NCBI GenBank assembly: GCA_005883615.1 | Contig: VBEC01000074.1 | Coordinates: 1-35,174 of the forward strand | From: Chloroflexota bacterium | Lineage (GTDB): Bacteria > Chloroflexota > Limnocylindria > Limnocylindrales > CSP1-4 | Direction: 5' to 3' | Length of the DNA: 35,174 bases | In this document: one piece after another, positions 1 to 5,601 of the stretch | Position numbering within the stretch: position 1 is the first letter of the stretch | Layout: each line of letters opens with the position of its first letter | Translations under genes and position numbers: made by a program | The notes under the pieces: generated by a model | Told to the model about the DNA's origin: nothing | Seen by the model: the letters and a program-made list of their open reading frames with translations, nothing else | Database searches by the model: none

Positions 1-630
1 CACCACGAGCTGCGCTCCCCGTAAACGCGCATGGAGAGCGCGGGAGAAACGCCCGACCAGCGAGGCAAACGCCGGCGCGAGGCTCGAGGGCACAGGCTCG
101 AAGTCGATGTTCGCGCCGTCCGCGCGCCGCTGCGCCATCAACGCCAGCGCCTGGTTGATGAAGGCATCCTGGGCCCGCCGGCTGCCGAGCAGTCGCCGGA
201 GCGTCGAGAAGCGGCCGCTGTCGAATAACTGGAAGGTCGGGACGACCCGCACGCCGCGCTGGTGGGCCGCGTTCGTCACGGCCGCCGCGGCCGAGCTCAC
301 GTATGCCCGGTAGCCGGGGGTCTGTCGATCCAGTGCTCCAGATCCCGTCACGCGAATGGCGAAGAAGGCGATCGTCGACAACGATCCGTAGTCGATGGTC
401 CGAGCCGAGGCTCGATTGAGCTCCCAATAGGGCAGGTAGCCGTAGACCTCGTGCGCAACCGCGGGCGGGCGCGCTGCTCGCGGCCGGATCGCTCCGCTCA
501 CGGCGACCTTCGCCTCGGCGGTCGACCGAGCAGTCAACGAGGTCAGCGTGGCAGATGCGGTCGCGAGCGAACCGGTGAGGCCGAGAATCGAGGCGAGAAC
601 GGCGGCGCCAAGCAGGCGGCGGCCAGACAT
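1..630 (-). CDS. Secreted glycoside hydrolase family 18-like protein (3' end outside window)
   Basis: The reading frame is open from an ATG at 630 to the window edge, giving 210 residues of a longer protein. Residues 1-27 form a signal peptide: basic SGRR start, hydrophobic core, A-x-A-type cleavage site near residue 25-27. A GH18 barrel follows: first strand around residues 61-72 (EVYGYLPYWELN), second around 83-91, and the catalytic-strand motif DGANIDFE at 171-178, where E178 is the expected acid/base. The N in place of the second D is typical of YaaH/spore-hydrolase-like GH18 members that cleave peptidoglycan or related glycans. The substrate cannot be read from this fragment. A -10-like TATCCT lies at 650-645, so the 5' leader would be very short. 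It is divergent from the lipoprotein gene at 868. Family confidence is good; exact role unknown. Confidence 0.85.
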   Translation of the reverse strand, partial: MSGRRLLGAAVLASILGLTGSLATASATLTSLTARSTAEAKVAVSGAIRPRAARPPAVAHEVYGYLPYWELNRASARTIDYGSLSTIAFFAIRVTGSGALDRQTPGYRAYVSSAAAAVTNAAHQRGVRVVPTFQLFDSGRFSTLRRLLGSRRAQDAFINQALALMAQRRADGANIDFEPVPSSLAPAFASLVGRFSRALHARLRGAQLVV

Positions 631-867
631 CCGGCGATGGGTCAAGGATATGCCTCAGCTCTCCGGGAGGACCCCCGGATGGCTCGTCCTGCGTCGGACG
701 ACGATGGCCGGACGACCCGGCCAGTGGGCACGCCCCTAGGCTACTCGCCCCGCGCAACCCCCTTCGAAACGTGGTCACGGACGGCTATTGAGCCGGCGGG
801 CGGAAACCGTGACGGCGCATCATGCGTACGAACCAGAGAGAACGAGCGAACATCGGCGGAGGATCGA

Positions 868-1020
868 ATGGTGAAACGCACACGGGCCGGGGCCAGGCTC
901 ATGCTGGCGACGCTGATCGTCGGCGTAGCACTGCTGGTCGGCGGCTGTACCCAGGGTGGCCCAGGGAGCTCCGGCGGAGCGAGCCCTGGCGCGAGCAGCG
1001 GCACGGGGGGCGGCTACTAG
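868..1020 (+). CDS. Small lipoprotein, 50 residues
   Basis: This short plus-strand gene has a strong Shine-Dalgarno GGAGG at 858-862, five bases before the ATG. The product has a basic start (MVKRTRAGAR), a hydrophobic stretch at residues 11-24, and a lipobox-like VGG before Cys27. The remaining 23 residues are Gly/Ser/Pro/Ala only, a disordered mature part. I read it as a lipidated, membrane-anchored small protein with no recognisable domain. The same frame is open further upstream, but the ribosome site and the signal-peptide architecture fix this start. The gene stands alone between the divergent GH18 gene and the repeat-bearing intergenic stretch. Function unknown. Confidence 0.7.
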   Translation: MVKRTRAGARLMLATLIVGVALLVGGCTQGGPGSSGGASPGASSGTGGGY

Positions 1021-1094
1021 CCCTTCGCCAGCTCGGCTCCAGCCTCGTCGCCAGCGGCCCCGCGGTTGGGAGTCCGTCACCGGGGCCCACAAAC

Positions 1095-1289
1095 GAAACG
1101 CCCGGAGGAACCTCTGGTTCGACCTCCGGCCGCCTGATGCAAGCACCCACGTTCCGGCTGTCGATCCTTTGGCCCCTTCGGGCAAGAACAACAATACGGG
1201 CCGTGGTCCAGCCTGGCTAGAGTGGTTATCCACGAGATTCGAAGATCGGGCCTCGATTTCAGCCCGTCCTCCACGGTCTTTCCACAGAC
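1095..1289. repeat. Direct repeat copy 1 (~200-base element)
   Basis: First copy of a diverged tandem element. Blocks shared with copy 2 sit in the same order at a constant offset of 257-259 bases: AAACGCCCG (1096), ATGCAAGCAC (1137), CTTCGGGCAAGA and CAATACGGG (about 1176-1200), TTATCCACGAG followed by TTCGAAG (1226-1243), and TTTCCACAGA (1279). Sequence between blocks is poorly conserved, suggesting an old duplication with constrained motifs. Confidence 0.8.
1226..1287 (+). promoter_or_regulatory. DnaA-box-like sites in repeat copy 1
   Basis: TTATCCACG at 1226-1234 differs from the classical DnaA box TTATCCACA only in the last base. A weaker CTTTCCACA-type site ends at 1286, with a degenerate CCTCCACGG between them. 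All lie in the same orientation. Binding by DnaA is inference from motif similarity and from recurrence of the same arrangement in copy 2. Confidence 0.4.
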
Positions 1290-1351
1290 TGAAGGCCGCT
1301 CACGCTGCGGCGGCTTCCCCGGCCCGACCGCGTCGGCGGACGGAACGCAAC

Positions 1352-1548
1352 AAAACGCCCGAAGAAACCACCAGTCCGTAGCCGATACCCCGCATGCAAG
1401 CACGCAGGACACCACTTTCGATCCGATTGCCTCTTCGGGCAAGACGAACAATACGGGTTGCGGTGCGAACTTGCCTAGTGGACTTATCCACGAGTTTCGA
1501 AGTTGCACGGGCGATTTCGAGGCCGCTATCCACGGCGTTTCCACAGAA
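1352..1548. repeat. Direct repeat copy 2 (~200-base element)
   Basis: Second copy of the element. Corresponding blocks are AAACGCCCG (1353), ATGCAAGCAC (1394), CTTCGGGCAAGA and CAATACGGG (about 1433-1457), TTATCCACGAG followed by TTCGAAG (1484-1501), CTATCCACG (1527) and TTTCCACAGA (1538). The repeat period is not a multiple of three and drifts by one or two bases, so a protein repeat does not explain the conservation. Confidence 0.8.
1484..1546 (+). promoter_or_regulatory. DnaA-box-like sites in repeat copy 2
   Basis: TTATCCACG at 1484-1492, CTATCCACG at 1527-1535 and GTTTCCACA ending at 1545 all point the same way. The last two are spaced about one helical turn apart. The first and third sites are also present in copy 1 at the same relative positions. 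Function inferred only. Confidence 0.4.
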
Positions 1549-1572
1549 AAGCTGGGTTCTGGGCTCACGGGC

Positions 1573-2154
1573 CTAGTCCTCGAGGGGCCACACCCCAGAG
1601 TCGCCCTCTAATTCGGGAACGCCTTCCGGCGCAAGCCTGAGGGTCAGCTCACCCCGGTCACCCGAGATCCGCCACACGCCCTCCGCCTCGCGAGCAACGC
1701 GTCGCTGGCCCGAATGGACGGACAGGTCGGACTCGATCGACAGGATCGGCACGTCGCGCGCCGAACCGACCGCCAGGCTCCGCGCCAGACGATGGAGCAT
1801 CGCCGCCGCGGCGATCGGCCTCCCGACGACATCGATCGCGTGCTCCGTGCTCCAGGCGAAGGCAAGCGGGCGCACGCCATCGGCGGCAACGACATTCCCC
1901 TGGATCGAGGCTTCGTCGGGCTCCGGATGGAGGGTCAGCAGCCCGGCGGGGGTGGTCAGCTCGAGGCGCCCCAGTCGCCCGTCCGTGCCGACCTCGAGCA
2001 GCAGCACGTGCGTGAGGGAGCCCCCCTGCCTGCTGGCGGCTCGCCACCGCCGGCCGCGTCGCCCCTCGGCAACCGACCACAGAAGCGATGATCCATCCGC
2101 CAGGACCGCCCGGCCGGCGAGTCGCAGGAACCTCCCGGCAGGAGGGTCGCTCAC
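1573..2154 (-). CDS. Conserved-looking hypothetical protein downstream of hflX
   Basis: A 193-residue protein read from a GTG at 2154 that overlaps the hflX stop as GTGA (2154-2151), the same four-base coupling used elsewhere in this window. The frame is open further upstream, but that extension would lie inside the HflX domain. The sequence looks beta-rich (alternating hydrophobic stretches such as LTHVLLLEVG and LGRLELTTPAGLLTLHPEP), then helical around residues 120-140, with no signal peptide, membrane segment, Cys/His cluster or catalytic motif that I recognise. It is probably cotranslated with the ribosome-associated GTPase HflX. I do not recognise the family. It is the last gene of its run, followed by the repeat region. 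Confidence 0.65.
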   Translation of the reverse strand: MSDPPAGRFLRLAGRAVLADGSSLLWSVAEGRRGRRWRAASRQGGSLTHVLLLEVGTDGRLGRLELTTPAGLLTLHPEPDEASIQGNVVAADGVRPLAFAWSTEHAIDVVGRPIAAAAMLHRLARSLAVGSARDVPILSIESDLSVHSGQRRVAREAEGVWRISGDRGELTLRLAPEGVPELEGDSGVWPLED

Positions 2155-3482
2155 CTCACCTCGGTCGGGGCGGCGTGGCCATCGCGCAGTGTCTCGCCCC
2201 AACGCCCGGCGACTGCCTTGAGCTCACTCGCGAGCGAGGGCGCCATCCGACCTCGAACCCGAACGTCGCGTTCGCCGTAGTCGACCTCCACCGTGCCTCG
2301 CTCTCGAACGCGCGCGAGCAGCTCACCGGCCGCGTATGGCACCCGGACATCGATCCCGACCCACAGCGAAGCGAGCAGCGCCGACAGCTCGGCGCGCAGC
2401 GATTCCATGCCGTATCCGGTCAGTCCGCTCACGAACACCGCGCCGGCGACGATCGGCGCGGGCGTCTCGCCGTTGCGCGCCGCACCCTCGAGGAGGTCGG
2501 CCTTGTTGTAGGCGACGAGGCGGGGCTTGTCCCCCGCCCCGAGCTCCTCGAGAACGGCCTGGACGGTCGCCCGATGCTCGACGCGATGCGGATCGGCCGC
2601 GTCGACCACCTCCAGCAGCACGTCCGCCCGGTTCACCTCTTCGAGCGTGGCCCGGAATGCGTCGACCAGCTGGTGGGGCAGCTTGTGGATGAAGCCCACG
2701 GTGTCGGTCACGATGGCCGTCTGGCCCTCGCCCAGCTTCACCATGCGGCTCGTTGGATCGAGCGTGGCGAAGAGCTTGTCCTCAGCCCGGGCGACCTCAG
2801 AGCCGACCAGGGTGTTCAGGAGGGTCGACTTGCCCGCGTTCGTGTAGCCGACGATGCCGACCGTGGCGAACAGCCGGCGGTCCCGGCTCCGGGCCGCGGT
2901 CGCGCGCTGATGGCGTACCTGGTCGACCCGTTCCTTCATCTTCTTGATCCGCTCGCGGATGATCCGCCGGTCCGTTTCGAGCTGGCTCTCGCCCGGGCCC
3001 CGCGTTCCGATGCCGCCGCCGGTGCGCGAGAGGTGAGTCCACAGGCGGGTGAGCCGCGGGAGTTGGTATTCGAGCTGCGCCAGCTCGACCTGGAGGCGGC
3101 CCTCGTGCGTCTGGGCGTGCTGGGCGAAGATGTCGAGGATCAGCCGGCTGCGATCGATGACCTTCACGTTGAGGAGCGATTCGAGTGCCTTCTGCTGGGC
3201 CGGCGACAGCTCGTCGTCGGCCACCAGCAGCCCGAAGCCGGTCTCGCTCTTGGCGGCGACCAGGTCCTCGGCCTTGCCCTTGCCGATGTACCAGTTGGGA
3301 TCGACATGCCGTCGGTTCTGCCACTCGGCACCGACGACCTCGGCGCCAGCGGTCGTAGCCAGGGCCGCCAGCTCACCGAGCGATTCGGACGCGGTCCAGC
3401 CAGAGTCGTCGCCCGTGTCGACGGCGACAAGGAAGGCTTTTTCGACGGGCGGGACGAGCTCGATCATGTTTCGGGGACTCAT
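2151..3482 (-). CDS. hflX: HflX GTPase, ribosome-associated
   Basis: HflX binds the 50S subunit and, in well-studied bacteria, splits or rescues stalled or heat-damaged ribosomes using nucleotide binding. From the chosen start the protein has 443 residues. An N-terminal HflX domain carries the family signature GGIGTRGPGESQLETD (about residues 155-171), followed by a coiled coil and the G domain: G1 GYTNAGKS (212-219), G3 DTVGF (260-264), G4 NKAD (326-329), then a C-terminal domain. I chose the ATG at 3482: a -10-like TATCCT ends nine bases before it, and the extra 19 residues from an ATG at 3539 look unrelated to the family. ATG 3467 is another option. The 3' end overlaps the next gene by four bases. 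Confidence 0.93.
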   Translation of the reverse strand: MSPRNMIELVPPVEKAFLVAVDTGDDSGWTASESLGELAALATTAGAEVVGAEWQNRRHVDPNWYIGKGKAEDLVAAKSETGFGLLVADDELSPAQQKALESLLNVKVIDRSRLILDIFAQHAQTHEGRLQVELAQLEYQLPRLTRLWTHLSRTGGGIGTRGPGESQLETDRRIIRERIKKMKERVDQVRHQRATAARSRDRRLFATVGIVGYTNAGKSTLLNTLVGSEVARAEDKLFATLDPTSRMVKLGEGQTAIVTDTVGFIHKLPHQLVDAFRATLEEVNRADVLLEVVDAADPHRVEHRATVQAVLEELGAGDKPRLVAYNKADLLEGAARNGETPAPIVAGAVFVSGLTGYGMESLRAELSALLASLWVGIDVRVPYAAGELLARVRERGTVEVDYGERDVRVRGRMAPSLASELKAVAGRWGETLRDGHAAPTEVR

Positions 3483-3491
3483 GGCGAGCGA

Positions 3492-3522
3492 AGGATAGCC
3501 CGCGCTGTCGACCGGCACGCAA
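3492..3522 (-). promoter_or_regulatory. Candidate hflX promoter, near-leaderless
   Basis: On the minus strand TTGCGT (3522-3517) is followed after 19 bases by TATCCT (3497-3492), and the ATG of hflX begins nine bases further on. No Shine-Dalgarno precedes the ATG. A start site about seven bases after the -10 would leave a leader of at most about three bases. Confidence 0.45.
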
Positions 3523-3597
3523 ATGCAAGCACTGGCCAAGGTCGATCGGTCAACCCCCTGCAGGCGCGGGCGAACACTCCAATGTTGGAGGTGTCCG

Positions 3598-3693
3598 ATG
3601 CTCTACGCACTCGCGTTCGGGGTCCTGCCGCTGATAGTGGCCTTCCGATTGCGCGAGTACTGGGTGCGACGCCGCCCGATGGCGCGGGCCTGA
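3598..3693 (+). CDS. 31-residue single-pass membrane peptide
   Basis: A very short gene with an excellent Shine-Dalgarno, GGAGGTG at 3587-3593, just ahead of the ATG. The peptide has one hydrophobic segment (residues 2-16, LYALAFGVLPLIVAF) followed by a strongly basic tail (RLREYWVRRRP). This predicts a single transmembrane helix with the C-terminus in the cytoplasm. Its stop at 3691-3693 is followed four bases later by the ATG of the BON-domain gene, so the two are probably cotranscribed and the second may depend on this gene's translation. I do not recognise a family. It is divergent from hflX. Confidence 0.65.
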   Translation: MLYALAFGVLPLIVAFRLREYWVRRRPMARA

Positions 3694-3697
3694 CCCG

Positions 3698-4165
3698 ATG
3701 ACCGACTTTCAGGAGGATGGGGTCGAGTCCCTCGAATCGCTCGAGGACCTCGCCGATGCCGACCTGCGGGAGGACGAGACCAGCGACCCGGAACTGGCAG
3801 CGGAGGAAGGGCTCGCCTACGTCCCGCCCACCGACCCGCCGGTCATCCCGGCCGACAACAAGGAAGGCATCGAGATCGCCGCGGGGTTCGGTGCCACTTC
3901 GCTCGACGAGCCGTACGACGAGGACCACCCGTCCGAGCTCCTGACGCCCGAAGACGAGATGACGGCGCGCGTCCGCGAGGCCCTTCGGGCGGACGCCGAG
4001 ACCTCCCGCTACGCAGACGACGTGGGCATCGAGTCGGACGGCGGGCTAGTCCTGCTGCGCGGGATGGTCGACGATCTCGAGGATTCGGACGCGCTCGTTG
4101 CGGTTGCCTCAGAGGTCAACGGAGTGGTCGAGGTTCGCGACGAGCTAGAGGTCCCGGGGCTCTGA
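3698..4165 (+). CDS. BON-domain protein with acidic N-terminal region
   Basis: A 155-residue protein. Residues 1-85 are strongly acidic (runs of E and D, Pro-rich around 43-52) and probably disordered. Residues about 87-152 match a BON fold: helix TARVREALRAD, strands IESDGGLVLLRGMVDD, helix DALVAVASEVNGVVEVRDELEV. BON domains bind membranes or phospholipids, or hold together osmotic-stress and envelope proteins. This one has no signal peptide, so it is predicted to be cytoplasmic. It has no strong ribosome site of its own and starts four bases after the 31-residue membrane peptide, which suggests translational coupling and possibly a shared membrane location (inference). Its stop lies three bases from that of the convergent HIT gene. 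Confidence 0.8.
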   Translation: MTDFQEDGVESLESLEDLADADLREDETSDPELAAEEGLAYVPPTDPPVIPADNKEGIEIAAGFGATSLDEPYDEDHPSELLTPEDEMTARVREALRADAETSRYADDVGIESDGGLVLLRGMVDDLEDSDALVAVASEVNGVVEVRDELEVPGL

Positions 4166-4168
4166 AGT

Positions 4169-4612
4169 TCACGACCCGGACCACCGCTCGGGGAGCGCCG
4201 CCCGAATGGCCTCGGCGTTGGCTTCCAGGGAATCGCGGCTGGGTTTCGGACCCGACCATGCCGACGCCTCGATGGTGAAGCCGTCGCCGGGTACCCGAGG
4301 AACGACATGGAGGTGGGTGTGGAAGACCTCCTGGAAGGCAGCCTCACCGTCTGCCAGGAACAGGTTGATCCCCTCGCAGGGCAGCCCGGACGACCGTAGC
4401 GCCGCGGCCAATCGAGTCGCGACCGTGAAAACGTGGGCGCCGAGATCCTCGGGGAGTTCCTCGAGCAGGGCGTAGTGCCCGTTCGGGATGACCATCAAGT
4501 GGCCGGGCGTCACCGGATTGTGATCGAGGAACGCCGTCACACGCTCGTCGCTGTAGACGATGCTGGCCGGCGCCCGGCGCGAGGCGATGTCGCAGAAGGT
4601 GCAGTCATCCAT
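4169..4612 (-). CDS. HIT-family nucleotide hydrolase
   Basis: A 147-residue histidine-triad protein. The triad H-T-H-L-H-V-V is at residues 98-104, preceded by the typical Q and F residues; the middle region LMVIPNGHYALLEELP is also classic. The N-terminal C4-x2-C7 pair is commonly a zinc site in this family. Family members hydrolyse nucleoside phosphoramidates or Ap4A-like dinucleotides; the exact substrate is not readable. I chose the ATG at 4612 because GGGG lies eight bases ahead and the product then starts MDDCTFCDI as in relatives. The ATG at 4618 would add two residues. It is the last gene after miaB-miaA, 60 bases behind miaA. Confidence 0.9.
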   Translation of the reverse strand: MDDCTFCDIASRRAPASIVYSDERVTAFLDHNPVTPGHLMVIPNGHYALLEELPEDLGAHVFTVATRLAAALRSSGLPCEGINLFLADGEAAFQEVFHTHLHVVPRVPGDGFTIEASAWSGPKPSRDSLEANAEAIRAALPERWSGS

Positions 4613-4672
4613 TGGCATGTCCCCGTTTCAGCGCTGCCACCGTCCCTCCCACGGTGGGTGAGTCGCCAAGCA

Positions 4673-5581
4673 TCAGGCGTCCAGGAAAGCGCGCAGGCGC
4701 GGCAGTGCTGCGTTGAGAGGGTCGGCTGCTGCGTCGATCCAATCGATCGATCGTTCGCTCCGGAACCACGTCCGCTGGCGCTTGGCGAAGGCGACGGTTC
4801 GACGGACGTCCTCGTCGATCGCTGCCTGGAGCTCGAGGCGGCCGTCGAGCACGGCGAACGCCTCGCGATAGCCGAACGCTGAGAAGCTCCGGGATTCGGC
4901 GCCGTAGCGATCCCGCAGGTCCCGCGCTTCTTCGAGGAGCCCGGCCTCGAACTGGTTTCGAGCCCGTTTGGCGATCCACTCCCGGTTGGTCGGCGGGTCG
5001 AGCGTCAGGCCGAGCCAGCACAGCCGGCCGCCATAGGCGCCGGGCGTTGGGCGATCGACGTCCCCGGCAAGCAGGGCGATCTCGAGCGCCCGTGCGACGC
5101 GCCGAGGGTTCTTGAGATCGGTCTTCACTGCGAGCCGAGGCGCGATCGAGGTCAGTCGCTCGACCGCCCGCCGCAGCCCGGCGCGCTCCAGACCCGCCTC
5201 CACCCCGGCGCGGACGCCCGGGTCCGCAGGCAGTGCGCCGGTGTCGAGATCACGCGCCACCGCGCGGAGGTACAGGCCGGTTCCGCCGACCAGGATCGCG
5301 ATGGCTTCGGGATCTCGTGCCGCCAGATCGCCGAGCACCTGGCTCGCGTGCCGCGCGAAATCGGCAACCGAGAAGGCCTCGTCGGGGTCGACGAGATCCA
5401 GGCCGTGATGCGGCACGCCCTCCCGCTCGACGGAAGGCGTTTTCGCCGTGCCGATGTCCATCCCGCGGTAGACCTGCCGCGAGTCGGCCGAGATGATCTC
5501 CGCGGGCCGGCCCAGTTCGCGGGCCGCCAGCGCCAGCTCGATCGCCAGGCCGCTCTTGCCGGTGGCAGTCGGCCCAGCCAC
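4673..5581 (-). CDS. miaA: tRNA dimethylallyltransferase MiaA
   Basis: MiaA adds the dimethylallyl group to N6 of A37 in tRNAs reading UNN codons; MiaB then methylthiolates it. Visible motifs are the P-loop GPTATGKS (residues 3-10), the tRNA/DMAPP region SADSRQVYRGMDIGTAK (31-47), GGTGLYLRAVARD (99-111), and the late FGYREAF and KRQRTWFR motifs. The coordinates use the first canonical start, a GTG. That start removes the first beta strand normally found before the P-loop. The frame continues upstream as LTFPALVVV from a CTG at 5605 that overlaps the miaB stop as CTGA, so the true protein may be 310 residues and start there. No Shine-Dalgarno precedes the GTG; a GAGG lies about nine bases before the CTG. 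Confidence 0.93.
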   Translation of the reverse strand: MAGPTATGKSGLAIELALAARELGRPAEIISADSRQVYRGMDIGTAKTPSVEREGVPHHGLDLVDPDEAFSVADFARHASQVLGDLAARDPEAIAILVGGTGLYLRAVARDLDTGALPADPGVRAGVEAGLERAGLRRAVERLTSIAPRLAVKTDLKNPRRVARALEIALLAGDVDRPTPGAYGGRLCWLGLTLDPPTNREWIAKRARNQFEAGLLEEARDLRDRYGAESRSFSAFGYREAFAVLDGRLELQAAIDEDVRRTVAFAKRQRTWFRSERSIDWIDAAADPLNAALPRLRAFLDA

Positions 5582-5601
5582 GACGACGAGCGCAGGGAAC
5601 G

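Larger units (their letters stand above)
1021..1572. other. Convergent intergenic region of 552 bases
   Basis: The stretch lies between the lipoprotein stop and the stop of the minus-strand gene after hflX. Open frames exist on both strands, but they have no recognisable family, and conservation between the two internal repeat copies follows nucleotides rather than codons. It holds a tandem pair of diverged ~200-base elements, described separately. I see no tRNA fold and no clear hairpin-plus-T-tract terminator. Confidence 0.7.

Noticed and set aside
262-867. Plus-strand open frame upstream of and joined to the small lipoprotein
   Set aside because: It overlaps the GH18 gene on the other strand and has no family features; the lipoprotein has its own ribosome site and signal peptide.
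1077-1568. Minus-strand open frame of 163 codons across the repeat region, seeming to encode two similar halves
   Set aside because: The repeat period is 257-259 bases and not a multiple of three, conservation follows nucleotide blocks, there is no ribosome site, and the product is Cys/Trp-scattered without family character.
2088-3701. Plus-strand frame of 537 codons
   Set aside because: It is the shadow of hflX in GC-rich sequence, with His/Arg/Asp-rich nonsense composition.
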